A DNA stretch of 64,000 nt from Flavobacteriaceae bacterium. Lineage in GTDB: Bacteria > Bacteroidota > Bacteroidia > Flavobacteriales > Flavobacteriaceae. Below the pieces are notes generated by a model. The model saw only the letters and a list, made by a program, of their open reading frames with translations. It was not told the origin of the DNA and searched no databases. The position numbers and the translations under genes were made by a program. Of the stretch, positions 16,571 to 25,868 are shown one piece after another. The number at the start of each line of letters is the position of its first letter. The first letter of the stretch is position 1. The DNA lies in the NCBI GenBank assembly GCA_002694465.1, contig NZMG01000039.1, positions 124,001-188,000 on the forward strand, written 5' to 3'.

Positions 16571-19500
16571 TTTCTTTGTTAAAATACTTTTGCACTTCTT
16601 TTTTATATTCTAAATGCAAAGGTAAGGCTTCCCTGTTTAGTATTTCTTCTTGATTAAAATACTTTTTAATATCCTCGGGTTGTAACCGAAGCGCGTTATT
16701 AAATTCTTGTCTATTGGTACGAGATTCTCTTCTGTTTTCTTTGCCTTGCTCAAAGTCTGCTTCGTCTAGTTTCAACAATTCATATTGAAGGTTCAACATT
16801 CGCTCTAAGGTTCTTTGATTAAATCCTTTATCTAGCAACTGTTGTTCAATCCCTTCCATTTCCTTTATAATTTTACCTCCTTGCCCCTCGAGTCCTTCTT
16901 TACTTAATCTATCCTTTAGTTGATTCCGTAAATCTTGTTGTTGCTTGTATATTTCATACAGCTTCCCATTTAAATCTTCATTGTAATTATCTCCGTTTTC
17001 ACCTTCTTTGCCGTCTTTTCCATCTTCATTGCCGTTACCACCACTTCCATTTTTACCACTTTTACCATCATTTCCCTCTTTTCCAGAATTACCATCCCCT
17101 GATTGTCCTCCCCCTTCTCCATTTCCTTGTCCATCTTTACCTTGGCCTTTTTCACCCTCTCCTTCTTGCCCCTCTTTTCCCCCTTTTCCCTTTTCCATTC
17201 CTTCCCCCATTTCTTTACTCAAGCTTTCTTGTTTTTTGATAATATCTGGAAGTTGAAAGCCCTCACCTTGTCCTTGCCCTTTTCCCATTCCCTTTCCTTG
17301 TCCCTTACCTTGACCCGGCATACTCATTGCCATACTTTGCATATTACTTAGCAGGTCGCTTAAAAGAATGGCAAGCTCATTAGCTCCCGTTACAGTATAT
17401 TGTTGGCTCGCAATTCCGTTACGAGAATTATTTTCTGCGAACTGTTCTAGCGCCTTATCAATATTGAAGGACACATTAGTAAGTGATTCATTAATTACTT
17501 CGCTAATTAAAGGCTGTCTCAATGATAAAGCAAAAAGGCTATCATCTATATGCTGAAAGTTCAATTTTAAATCATTCTGAATATTTAGTTTTTTCCCAAA
17601 AGAAGCACTTCCATAATCAATTTGTTTAAAATCCTGCATTAAGTCTTCCTGCTCAAATGAAAAAGTAACAAGGTTGTCTAAAACCTGACGCAACATTTCT
17701 ATGTCTTCATCCATACTATCCATTTGTCCAGACATCATTTTAGCTTCCATTTGCTGACTCATTTGCTTCATCTTTTGTCCTGCCTTCTTTTGGCTGGGGG
17801 CGGCACCTTGCGGATTTTGTTGTTGTAATTTATCTGTGGCTTTTTCTTGCTCCTTTTTTACTTCCTGTTCTCCATTCACATCCTGTGGAATATCAATAGG
17901 CTCTTTCAACTCTTCATTTTCCTTTTTTAAATCTTCCATCTCCTTCTGGAAATCATCAAATTTTTTGTTCAACTCCTCCTGCTTTTCCTTGGTGTTTTCT
18001 TCTTTTGGCGATTCAGAAAGTTTTTCCTGTTCCTCCCCTAGTTTAAAAAGTTCTTCCGCGAGTTTTTCTGCCTTTTTAGTGACATAATAGCGCTTGGTGA
18101 GCTCAACCAGTTGCTCTAAATTCTTTTCTTGATTTTTGTTTTGCTTCGCTAGTTTTTCCAATTTTTCTGAAAGCTCCTCTTTATCAATTTTCTCTTGAAG
18201 CCTTTCTAATTCTTCTAGTAGCTTTTCATTTTCCTCCAGGCGCTTTTCATTTTCTTCTAGTCGCTCTTCTAATTGTTCCTTAAATGGATCTTCCTCTTTG
18301 TTTTCGGGCTGAAACTTTTGTAAATCCTCTTTCATTTCTTTAGAGAAATTCTTCATCATTTCCTCTTGCTGTTTTTGCCGTTTCAGGAAGTCCTCAAGCT
18401 TCTTTTTATCGTTCCAATTAAGTTGCTCCTTTTCTTTTTGAATTTTATTAATTTCTTCTAAGCGTTTGTCTTGTTCTTTCAAGTCCTTAATTGATTTTGA
18501 CAGGTCTTTTATATCTTCTCCTTGTTTTTCCAGCTGAAGTTTCTCCAACTCGTCTTTTGTGAGCTTTCTGAAGGTGTAAAATCCGGTTTTTGAAGATTTG
18601 TAATTATGAATTACATCGTTGTCAAAAACTTCAAAATAGTATTCATATGAAACGCCCTCTTCAAGTTCTAAATCCCCTGGAAAGGTATGTGTAAATTGGT
18701 CGAAGTTTGAAGTATTAATAGATAGCTTTTTAGTTTTCTTTTGCCCTTCTTCTCCCACAGGATAATACACCAATTGTAGCTTTGTAAGTCCATAATCGTC
18801 TGAAACTTGTCCCAAAAAGTAATAAGTTTGAAACTCGGTACTGTCTTGTTTTGAAGACACAGAAATTTCAGGATACTCGTCTTTTACAACCCCTAAAGTA
18901 AAGGCAAGGTTTTCGTACTCTTTCAAATCTTTATTGGAAGTCGTGATGGCGTAATCTAATTTTTGATACACCCCTTTATTAAAGCTAAATTCATTTTCTT
19001 TAGCACTAAAGTTATAAGCAGTATCCTTAACTTTAAGTTGTACTGTTTCGGTATTTTTTGTGTTAACTTTCCAGGTAACCTGCGTACCCTCCGGTATCGT
19101 GGCATTTCCCATACTCTTTAAGGTTTCATCTTTCTTTCCTGTGTATGACGGATAATTCAGAAACATCTCGAACCCTAATAAGGATGGAGTTTTAACCACC
19201 TCAACACGATAGGATTTAGAGACTACTTTGTTAGCAATAAAGCGAAAATCAAAGCTTTCGGAAGGTTGGGAAAAAGTAAATTCAAATCTCCCAGGACTGG
19301 TTTGTTCCAAGTAATAAGTTTCGTTATTAAAACTCACCGAAGCATTTTCGGGAACTACGGTACCTTCCGTTTTTACTTTAACCGTAAAATTTTTATTTTC
19401 AATGGCCTTTAAATCATCGTTCAGCACCACAAAACTAAAAGGCGCTGGTGGCTCATAAGCTGTATCGTAATGCACCACTCTTTCGTAGCTATCTGTAAAT

Positions 19501-20027
19501 AAATTTTTGTCCCAAAATAGGCTTACCAAGACGATGATTGCAACAGGGATAGCTGCATATTTAAGATATTTAATGTTTTTCTTAAAATGTATAGCGCTCA
19601 CAAAAGGAACAGGTTGGAGTTCCCCTGATTTTTGATCGATACTGGCGGCCAGTAATTCAGATTCTCGTCTATTCTGGTTTAGCTGAATTACATTTAACAG
19701 CTTATCATTAACCTGCGGAAAGTGGTTGCCAATAATTTTTGAAGCTTCTTCATAACTAATTCCTTTTTGGAGTTTAAATAGTTTTGCTAATGGAAACGCA
19801 ATAAATCGTGCAAATAATCCTAACGCAACGACAACAAAAGTCCAAAAAAGGATGGCTCTACCTGTTGTTTCTAACCACAAAAAATGTTCAACAAGCAAGG
19901 TGATAATAAGATACAATAGCCCAATAGCAAAGAACAGGATAGCTCCTTTAATGAGTTCATTCGTGTAGTATTTACGAATAAATTGTTCTAGCTTTTGTTG
20001 TATGATATTAAATGTGCTCAATGGCAA
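16563..20027 (-). CDS. DUF4175 family large membrane-anchored protein
   Basis: A 1154-aa Bacteroidota protein of unknown function, matching the DUF4175 family by length and design. The N-terminus has two membrane segments (about residues 28-50 and 58-80) and a third near 155-172, followed by an Ig-like beta region to about 490 (VSDDYGLTKLQLVYYP). Then comes a very long Lys/Glu-rich coiled coil (about 495-720), a helical region, a low-complexity stretch of GQGK and GEG repeats (about 905-1015), and a final helical segment. It overlaps ybeY by 8 nt. The GC-richer repeats explain several Pro/Ser-rich antisense ORFs in the track, which are not genes. An envelope role is likely but the function is unknown. 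Confidence 0.85.
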   Translation of the reverse strand: MPLSTFNIIQQKLEQFIRKYYTNELIKGAILFFAIGLLYLIITLLVEHFLWLETTGRAILFWTFVVVALGLFARFIAFPLAKLFKLQKGISYEEASKIIGNHFPQVNDKLLNVIQLNQNRRESELLAASIDQKSGELQPVPFVSAIHFKKNIKYLKYAAIPVAIIVLVSLFWDKNLFTDSYERVVHYDTAYEPPAPFSFVVLNDDLKAIENKNFTVKVKTEGTVVPENASVSFNNETYYLEQTSPGRFEFTFSQPSESFDFRFIANKVVSKSYRVEVVKTPSLLGFEMFLNYPSYTGKKDETLKSMGNATIPEGTQVTWKVNTKNTETVQLKVKDTAYNFSAKENEFSFNKGVYQKLDYAITTSNKDLKEYENLAFTLGVVKDEYPEISVSSKQDSTEFQTYYFLGQVSDDYGLTKLQLVYYPVGEEGQKKTKKLSINTSNFDQFTHTFPGDLELEEGVSYEYYFEVFDNDVIHNYKSSKTGFYTFRKLTKDELEKLQLEKQGEDIKDLSKSIKDLKEQDKRLEEINKIQKEKEQLNWNDKKKLEDFLKRQKQQEEMMKNFSKEMKEDLQKFQPENKEEDPFKEQLEERLEENEKRLEENEKLLEELERLQEKIDKEELSEKLEKLAKQNKNQEKNLEQLVELTKRYYVTKKAEKLAEELFKLGEEQEKLSESPKEENTKEKQEELNKKFDDFQKEMEDLKKENEELKEPIDIPQDVNGEQEVKKEQEKATDKLQQQNPQGAAPSQKKAGQKMKQMSQQMEAKMMSGQMDSMDEDIEMLRQVLDNLVTFSFEQEDLMQDFKQIDYGSASFGKKLNIQNDLKLNFQHIDDSLFALSLRQPLISEVINESLTNVSFNIDKALEQFAENNSRNGIASQQYTVTGANELAILLSDLLSNMQSMAMSMPGQGKGQGKGMGKGQGQGEGFQLPDIIKKQESLSKEMGEGMEKGKGGKEGQEGEGEKGQGKDGQGNGEGGGQSGDGNSGKEGNDGKSGKNGSGGNGNEDGKDGKEGENGDNYNEDLNGKLYEIYKQQQDLRNQLKDRLSKEGLEGQGGKIIKEMEGIEQQLLDKGFNQRTLERMLNLQYELLKLDEADFEQGKENRRESRTNRQEFNNALRLQPEDIKKYFNQEEILNREALPLHLEYKKEVQKYFNKEND

Positions 20028-20141
20028 TGGCTTTAAGGACTAAAATATAACAAAAATTATACCTAAGAAGCGCGTTTGGGAAAGATTTACATGTTTCAAT
20101 TCTTTTTGGCGGCTCATCAAGGAGAAAACTTAAACAATTTC

Positions 20142-20149
20142 TACCTTTG
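20142..20149 (+). promoter_or_regulatory. -7 box TACCTTTG of gltX
   Basis: Exact TAnnTTTG match 17 nt upstream of the gltX ATG. Confidence 0.6.
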
Positions 20150-20166
20150 CCACTCAAATTAAGTTT

Positions 20167-21675
20167 ATGTCTCAAAAAGTTAGAGTTCGTTTTGCACCTA
20201 GTCCAACTGGTCCTTTACATATTGGCGGGGTAAGAACGGCATTATTTAATTATTTATTTGCAAAAAAGCACGGTGGCGATTTCCTGCTTCGTATTGAAGA
20301 TACCGATCAAACCCGGTATGTCGAAGGTGCCGAGGAGTATATTGTTGAAGCGCTAAACTGGCTTAATATTCCTTATGACGAAGGCCCTAATAAAGAAGGA
20401 GATTGTGGCCCCTACAAACAAAGCGAGAGACAACATTTATATAAAAAATACGCAGACCAACTAATTGCCGAAGGAAAAGCTTATTATGCTTTTGATACGG
20501 CAGACGAGTTAGACGCACACCGGAAAAACCACGAAGCAAACGGCAAAACCTTTATCTATAATTGGCACAATCGCCTAAAACTAAAAAATTCGCTTGCGCT
20601 TTCTCCCGAAGTAGTTGAAAAGAAACTCGCTTCTGGTGAGGAATATGTCATTCGATTTAAATCACCTGAAGGCAAAACGCTTCAGTTAAATGACATCATT
20701 CGTGGAGAAATGCAAATTGACACCAATATTTTAGACGATAAAGTGCTGTTTAAAAGTGATGGGATGCCAACCTATCATTTGGCCAATATTGTGGATGACC
20801 ATCTCATGAAAATCACACACGTGATTCGAGGAGAAGAATGGCTACCCTCTTTGGCTTTACACCAGTTGTTGTATGATGCTTTTGGATGGGAAGCGCCTCT
20901 ATTTGCACACCTTCCTTTAATTATGAAACCCGTTGGAAAAGGAAAATTAAGTAAGCGAGATGGAGAAGCAGGTGGATTTCCAGTCTATCCATTAGAATGG
21001 AGAACTCAAAATGAATTATATATAGGCTATCGTGAAGAAGGCTATCTGCCTGAAGCGGTCGTCAATATGTTAGCTTTATTAGGTTGGAACCCTGGAACAG
21101 AACAGGAAATATTTAGTTTAAAAGAACTTATCAATACCTTTTCCTTAGAAAGAGTAAATAAGGCTGGTGCCAAATTTGATCCAGAAAAAGCAAAGTGGTT
21201 TCAACATCAATATCTTCAGGAATTGAATGAAGAAACCTTGGTTTCACAATTTACAAATCTCTTGGGCAGTAAAAATGTATTTCCTTCCATTGATGTGGCT
21301 AAAATTGTTTCTTTGGTGAAAGAACGAGCTACCTTTGTTTCAGATTTATGGGAGCAAAGCAGTTTCTTTTTTGAAGGTCCTAAAACCTATGATGAAAAAG
21401 CTGCACAAAAATCCTTTAAAGAGGATACGCCGCAATTGCTTCAAAAAGTTGTTGATATCTTAAATGAAATAGATGATTTTTCAGCATCCACACTTTCAGA
21501 TAAAGTAAAAGGATGGATTACGAAAGAAGGTATTGGGTTTGGAAAAGTAATGATGCCGTTACGACTTTCATTAGTGGGAGAAATGAAAGGTCCAGATGTG
21601 TTTGAGATAATCGCTATTTTAGGTAAAAAAGAAGCGGTTGAAAGAATCCAAAAGGCGATTCAATCTATAGGCTAA
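20167..21675 (+). CDS. gltX: Glutamate--tRNA ligase
   Basis: Class I aminoacyl-tRNA synthetase that charges tRNA-Glu. The 502-aa protein shows the HIGH-type motif PSPTGPLHIGGVRTALFNY near residues 10-28, DTDQTRYVEGAEEYI, the HVIRGEEWLPSLALHQLLY segment, and the KMSKS-type KGKLSKRDGEAGG near 258. It also carries the MLALLGWNPG and FDPEKAKWFQ helices of the anticodon-binding region. Length is normal. It is preceded by its own -7 box. The stop codon interleaves with the stop of the convergent barrel gene (CTAA shared by both strands). Confidence 0.97.
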   Translation: MSQKVRVRFAPSPTGPLHIGGVRTALFNYLFAKKHGGDFLLRIEDTDQTRYVEGAEEYIVEALNWLNIPYDEGPNKEGDCGPYKQSERQHLYKKYADQLIAEGKAYYAFDTADELDAHRKNHEANGKTFIYNWHNRLKLKNSLALSPEVVEKKLASGEEYVIRFKSPEGKTLQLNDIIRGEMQIDTNILDDKVLFKSDGMPTYHLANIVDDHLMKITHVIRGEEWLPSLALHQLLYDAFGWEAPLFAHLPLIMKPVGKGKLSKRDGEAGGFPVYPLEWRTQNELYIGYREEGYLPEAVVNMLALLGWNPGTEQEIFSLKELINTFSLERVNKAGAKFDPEKAKWFQHQYLQELNEETLVSQFTNLLGSKNVFPSIDVAKIVSLVKERATFVSDLWEQSSFFFEGPKTYDEKAAQKSFKEDTPQLLQKVVDILNEIDDFSASTLSDKVKGWITKEGIGFGKVMMPLRLSLVGEMKGPDVFEIIAILGKKEAVERIQKAIQSIG

Positions 21676-22361
21676 AAATACAAATACGCTCCTATAATTA
21701 TCGTGGATGTATTTCCTTTAAACCCTCCTTCAGGTTGACTTGAAGATAAGGCTTCTTGGTCATTAAACCTTGCGAACAAATTACTCACTCCATATTGATA
21801 TTGGGCATTTACTCTAAAGTTTTTAAGCCCTGCTGTAATTCCAGCGGCCAAGTGAAAATGGACTCTGGACACATTATCGATATCAGATGCCTTTAGGGTA
21901 TCATATCCGTCCAAAACGTAGTTGTTGAAAGATTCATCTTTTAATTTAAGTTTCCCGTTTACATTTAAAACAGGGCCTGCATCAATGCTCAAATGGTGCC
22001 TAATGATATTATACCCAGCTAATAATTTTATCTGTACACTAGAAAGTTGGTAATTTATATATTGCTCATCAAAATTATTTAGCGGATTGGCAAAGTCTCT
22101 TCCAAAAATTCCTAATTGATTTTGATGAAAACTCACTCCGTATTCTAAATCGAAGTTATTATACACATCCCCACGAGTCACAAAGCCGGCAGAAAAACCA
22201 TTGCCAGAATTGGTATTGAAATTTGAAGTTTTGATTTCGAAAATATTAAAGCCACCAAAAACTCCTAATTGGTTATATTGGTCATAATTTCGTTGAGCGG
22301 TCATTTCAGAAAAAAAGAAAAGGGAAATAGTAACAAAAAAGAGGTTTTTTAGACTCATCAA
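21672..22361 (-). CDS. Outer-membrane beta-barrel protein (porin/PorT-like)
   Basis: A 229-aa secreted protein: signal peptide of about 22 residues (FFVTISLFFFSEMTAQ), then alternating hydrophobic/polar strands such as QLGVFGGFNIFEI, IKLLAGYNIIRH, VHFHLAAGITAGLKNFRVNAQYQYG, and a C-terminal TSTIIIGAYLYF ending in an aromatic residue. This is the pattern of small eight-stranded outer-membrane barrels common in Bacteroidota (PorT-family or generic barrel). No ligand or partner can be inferred. It is convergent with gltX, sharing stop-codon bases, and divergent from the SPFH gene. Confidence 0.78.
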   Translation of the reverse strand: MMSLKNLFFVTISLFFFSEMTAQRNYDQYNQLGVFGGFNIFEIKTSNFNTNSGNGFSAGFVTRGDVYNNFDLEYGVSFHQNQLGIFGRDFANPLNNFDEQYINYQLSSVQIKLLAGYNIIRHHLSIDAGPVLNVNGKLKLKDESFNNYVLDGYDTLKASDIDNVSRVHFHLAAGITAGLKNFRVNAQYQYGVSNLFARFNDQEALSSSQPEGGFKGNTSTIIIGAYLYF

Positions 22362-22379
22362 ATAGCAATTTTAAAGGGG

Positions 22380-22387
22380 CAAAAGTA
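22380..22387 (-). promoter_or_regulatory. -7 box TACTTTTG of the barrel gene
   Basis: Exact TAnnTTTG match on the minus strand, 18 nt upstream of the start. It is separated by 4 bp from the divergent box of the SPFH gene. Confidence 0.5.
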
Positions 22388-22391
22388 GCTT

Positions 22392-22399
22392 TAATTTTG
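22392..22399 (+). promoter_or_regulatory. -7 box TAATTTTG of the SPFH gene
   Basis: Exact TAnnTTTG match 34 nt upstream of the ATG, back to back with the box of the divergent barrel gene. A degenerate TATCTTCA follows directly. Confidence 0.45.
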
Positions 22400-22433
22400 T
22401 ATCTTCAAACGGTAATTCAATAAAAACAAAACT

Positions 22434-23414
22434 ATGGGCGGTATTTTAGCAATTCCTGTATTAATTTTCGCATTTTTCGTTTTACTCATGTTTATTTTCA
22501 CAGTAAAACAACAAACTGCAGCCATTATAGAACGCTTTGGAAAGTTTCAAAGTATTCGAAGTTCGGGGTTACAATTTAAAATCCCAGTATTTGACCGTAT
22601 TGTGGGTCGTATTAACCTGAAAATCCAACAATTAGACGTTTTAGTAGAAACAAAAACAAAAGACGATGTTTTTGTGAAATTAAAAATATCGGTGCAATTT
22701 CAGGTAATTAAAGAAAAGGTATACGATGCTTTTTACAAATTAGAGAATCCTCACGACCAGATTACGTCCTATGTTTTTGACGTGGTAAGAGCCGAAGTTC
22801 CAAAGATGAAACTCGATGATGTTTTTGAAAGAAAAGATGATATTGCCATTGCAGTGAAGTCTGAATTAAATGACGCCATGATCGATTATGGATATGACAT
22901 TATTAAAACATTAGTGACCGATATTGATCCCGATGTACAAGTAAAAGCGGCAATGAACAGGATAAATGCTGCGGAACGGGAAAAAGTGGCAGCAGAGTAC
23001 GAAGCAGAAGCAGAACGTATTAAAATTGTAGCTAAGGCTCGTGCAGAGGCAGAAAGCAAACGACTACAAGGACAAGGTATCGCAGATCAACGCAGAGAAA
23101 TTGCTCGTGGTCTTGAAGAATCTGTAGAGGTGTTAAATAATGTAGGTATTAATTCTCAAGAGGCCTCGGCATTGATTGTAGTAACACAACATTACGACAC
23201 ATTACAATCTATTGGGGAAGAAACAAACACCAACTTAATTCTGCTTCCTAATTCCCCACAAGCTGGTAGTGATATGTTAAATAATATGATTGCTTCATTT
23301 GTAGCAAGCAACCAAATTGGAGAGGAAATGAAAAAACAGAATCAAGCGTCTGGTATAGTCAACACTAAGAAAAAAAGAACACCGCCTCCTAATAATGATG
23401 ATATCAACTATTAA
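22434..23414 (+). CDS. SPFH/band 7 domain protein (QmcA/stomatin-like)
   Basis: A 326-aa membrane-associated scaffold protein of the stomatin/prohibitin family. One N-terminal membrane segment (about residues 3-24) is followed by the SPFH domain (TAAIIERFGKFQSIRSSGLQFKIPVFDRI) and an Ala/Glu-rich coiled coil with EREKVAAEYEAEAERIKIVAKARAEAESKR near 180-210, which drives oligomerisation. The C-terminal KKQNQASGIVNTKKKRTPPP tail is basic. Such proteins form membrane microdomains and often work with membrane proteases. It is monocistronic, with its own promoter and terminator. Confidence 0.9.
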   Translation: MGGILAIPVLIFAFFVLLMFIFTVKQQTAAIIERFGKFQSIRSSGLQFKIPVFDRIVGRINLKIQQLDVLVETKTKDDVFVKLKISVQFQVIKEKVYDAFYKLENPHDQITSYVFDVVRAEVPKMKLDDVFERKDDIAIAVKSELNDAMIDYGYDIIKTLVTDIDPDVQVKAAMNRINAAEREKVAAEYEAEAERIKIVAKARAEAESKRLQGQGIADQRREIARGLEESVEVLNNVGINSQEASALIVVTQHYDTLQSIGEETNTNLILLPNSPQAGSDMLNNMIASFVASNQIGEEMKKQNQASGIVNTKKKRTPPPNNDDINY

Positions 23415-23420
23415 TATTGG

Positions 23421-23447
23421 CCCCTCAAATTTTGAGGGGTTTTTTTT
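23421..23447 (+). terminator. Rho-independent terminator of the SPFH gene
   Basis: Stem CCCCTCA/TGAGGGG (7 bp, extendable by A-T pairs) followed by eight Ts. It sits 6 nt after the SPFH stop. Confidence 0.92.
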
Positions 23448-23484
23448 AATTCAACTATCTTCGTGTTTATCATAAAGTATTGCT

Positions 23485-25131
23485 GTGTTTCAAAGAATCA
23501 TTAAAAGTGTGAGATGTGAATTTTCTAGTTTAGGAATTTCATTTTATTTGTTATGGTGGTTTTTTCACCCACTTTCAGTAGTGGTAGTGGTGGGATTTTT
23601 TCTAATTCCTTTTTTCATAGAATATTTAAAGGAAGTTATCGCTTTTGGCTGCCTTACGGTTTTACTAATGGGATTATACGCTTTTACCCCAAGGGCAATG
23701 AAGTTCTTGGTTTATATAAGCTCATTCTTACTTTTGTCAAGTTTAAGTTTTGTGAAGTTAAGTTTCTTCCATCTTTATGGGGTAAAAATTAGTGCATCAG
23801 CATTATTTGTTATTTTTGAAACAAACGCTAGTGAAACATCAGAATTTCTTGAAAATTACCTAAACGTTCCTATTATTATTCTTTTTCTTTTATTGTTTAT
23901 GCCTCTTATATGGTTGCTTGTATTCAAAAGAAAAAAAGCTAAACAATTTAAATTTGAAAACACAAGAAAAAAGCCCCCTATAAAAATTGTATTATTACTC
24001 GCATTAATAATTGTTAGCGGGTTTATTATTCAATGGAAGTTTAAAAACGAAAACATTTTGTTGAATAGTTTCAGCAGCTATCAAGAATATTCAAAAACCA
24101 AAGAAATCCTTGCCTCCCAACTGGCAAAAACTGAGAACAACCTAGTATCTGATGCGACAAATAGTGATGACGAAGCGGCCTATGTTGTCATAATAGGAGA
24201 ATCAACCTCTTCATGGCATATGCAACTTTACGGGTATAAAAGAGAAACCAATCCCAAGTTGGTTGAAATTAAAAACGAACTCGTCCTTTTTAATAACGTA
24301 ATTACACCCAATGTGCATACCATTTTAGCACTTGAAAAAATCCTCACATTTACCAATTTTGAAAACCCTAAACCTAATCAAAATGCATCCGTAGTGCAGT
24401 TGGCAAACGCAGCCGGGTTTGAAACCTATTGGATTTCCAACCAACAGCCTGTAGGTATCCATGAAAGTATTTCTACTATTATCGGGAATGCTGCTAAAAA
24501 CAAATATTTTATTGCTACCGAAGGCTATAAATACACCATTCACGATGGAGCGCTATTGCCAATTGTAGAACAAGTGCTTCAGGAAAAGAAAAAGAAGAAA
24601 CTCATTTTTCTCCACCTCATCGGCACCCATGTGGCTTATTACAAAAGATACCCGAAGGAGTTTGAATTTTTCGGCACTTTATCTAGACCCGATTTGGACA
24701 AAAAGGCCAATGAATATATAAACACATATGATAATGCCACCCGATATAATGATTCTATAATTAGAGCCGTTATTGACAAAGTAAAATTACTTGATACGAA
24801 CAGCTATGTTGCTTATTTTTCAGATCATGGGGATGATGTTTATGATGAAGCTAATATAGCTGGACACAACGAGTATTTAGGCACCAAACCTATGTATGAA
24901 GTTCCTTTTATGGTTTGGTTTTCTGAAAAATATTATAAAAATTCAGAGTCCTATTCAAAAAAGGAGGCGTTAAAACAGAGGGCCTATAACCTGGAGGACT
25001 TTATGTACTCTTTCGCTGAAATTAGCCGAATAAAATTTGCTCAAATGGACAGCACCAGAAGTGTTTTTAGCAATCAATTTATTGAAAGGCCTCGCTTGGT
25101 AAAAGACGGTGAAAACTATGATAAAAAATAA
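23485..25131 (+). CDS. Phosphoethanolamine transferase (EptA-like, sulfatase fold)
   Basis: A 548-aa inner-membrane enzyme expected to move phosphoethanolamine from phosphatidylethanolamine to lipid A or another envelope glycan. About five membrane segments lie in residues 15-190. The periplasmic catalytic domain has the nucleophile motif GESTSSWHMQLYGYKRETNP (Thr after GES), HLIGTHVAYYKRYP, and metal ligands in YFSDHGDD and AGHNEY, all in the order seen in EptA. The start is GTG at 23485, 21 nt after a degenerate TATCTTCG box. It overlaps the next gene by 23 nt. Which envelope molecule is modified cannot be told from sequence. Confidence 0.87.
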   Translation: MFQRIIKSVRCEFSSLGISFYLLWWFFHPLSVVVVVGFFLIPFFIEYLKEVIAFGCLTVLLMGLYAFTPRAMKFLVYISSFLLLSSLSFVKLSFFHLYGVKISASALFVIFETNASETSEFLENYLNVPIIILFLLLFMPLIWLLVFKRKKAKQFKFENTRKKPPIKIVLLLALIIVSGFIIQWKFKNENILLNSFSSYQEYSKTKEILASQLAKTENNLVSDATNSDDEAAYVVIIGESTSSWHMQLYGYKRETNPKLVEIKNELVLFNNVITPNVHTILALEKILTFTNFENPKPNQNASVVQLANAAGFETYWISNQQPVGIHESISTIIGNAAKNKYFIATEGYKYTIHDGALLPIVEQVLQEKKKKKLIFLHLIGTHVAYYKRYPKEFEFFGTLSRPDLDKKANEYINTYDNATRYNDSIIRAVIDKVKLLDTNSYVAYFSDHGDDVYDEANIAGHNEYLGTKPMYEVPFMVWFSEKYYKNSESYSKKEALKQRAYNLEDFMYSFAEISRIKFAQMDSTRSVFSNQFIERPRLVKDGENYDKK

Positions 25132-25867
25132 AAAACTTCGATCCGTTCTATTTATAATTCTGACAGTATTTATTGCAAGATTTGCTTATAAGTATTCTCC
25201 AAAACGTATTGAGTTTTTAGGACATTATGAAAAAGTAGGTGCGCACAGGGTTAATAGTATAGAAAAATTAACAGCTGCACTTGATTATTTTGAAATAATT
25301 GAATTGGATTTGGTGTATTTTTCCGAGTCACAAACCTTAGATGTAGGACACCCTCCTGCACCAAGTATAAGTCTAACTTTCGAAAAATACTTAGATGCTA
25401 TTCCAAAGGATTGCAGGCCATTTTTGTGGCTAGATATTAAAAACTTGACTTCTGAAAATGCTTCTGAAGTTCTTAACCGAATCTCCCTTCTACTAAAAAA
25501 AAGGCAATACCTATTTGAAAAATTATTAATTGAATCACAACACCCTGAAGCTTTAGAGCTATTTAATGATACTGGCTTTCAAACTAGTTATTATTTGCCT
25601 GTTGGATTAAGTAAAAAACCAACCTCTGAACAAGACTCGGCAATCGAAACAATACAGCTTGCGCTGTCAAAAAATAAAAAAATGGGGGTTTCTTCAAACT
25701 ATTTGGATTATGAAATTATGTCCAAAAACTTTCCTAAAAGACAAAAATATGTTTGGAAAATAGATGGCTTAACTTTTAACAATTATTCCCCAACAAGAAA
25801 AATCTTGAAAGACACAACGGTAAAAGTTGTCCTCTCAAGATTTCGTTCTTTTAAAGGAAACAGATAA
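25109..25867 (+). CDS. Menorin/FAM151-like (DUF2181) protein of the GDPD superfamily
   Basis: A 252-aa protein with one N-terminal membrane segment or uncleaved signal (about residues 11-27), so the domain faces the periplasm. The segments GAHRVNSIEKLTAALDYF, IELDLVYF, LDVGHPPAPSISLTFEKYL and FLWLDIKNL follow the pattern of menorin/FAM151 (DUF2181): an AH-x-N-s start, an E-x-D acidic pair and an HPP motif. These belong to the TIM-barrel phosphodiesterase superfamily of GDPD. It overlaps the phosphoethanolamine transferase by 23 nt and is probably co-translated, suggesting a linked lipid or headgroup reaction. The substrate is unknown. Confidence 0.6.
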   Translation: MKTMIKNKKLRSVLFIILTVFIARFAYKYSPKRIEFLGHYEKVGAHRVNSIEKLTAALDYFEIIELDLVYFSESQTLDVGHPPAPSISLTFEKYLDAIPKDCRPFLWLDIKNLTSENASEVLNRISLLLKKRQYLFEKLLIESQHPEALELFNDTGFQTSYYLPVGLSKKPTSEQDSAIETIQLALSKNKKMGVSSNYLDYEIMSKNFPKRQKYVWKIDGLTFNNYSPTRKILKDTTVKVVLSRFRSFKGNR

Positions 25868-25868
25868 T

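Noticed and set aside
17008-17351. Pro/Ser-rich plus-strand ORFs of 82 aa
   Set aside because: They are antisense shadows of the repetitive G/K/E-rich part of the DUF4175 gene, with no start signal or known family.
20815-20832. CACACACGTGATTC in gltX as parS
   Set aside because: The flanks fail the consensus on both sides and coding explains the sequence.
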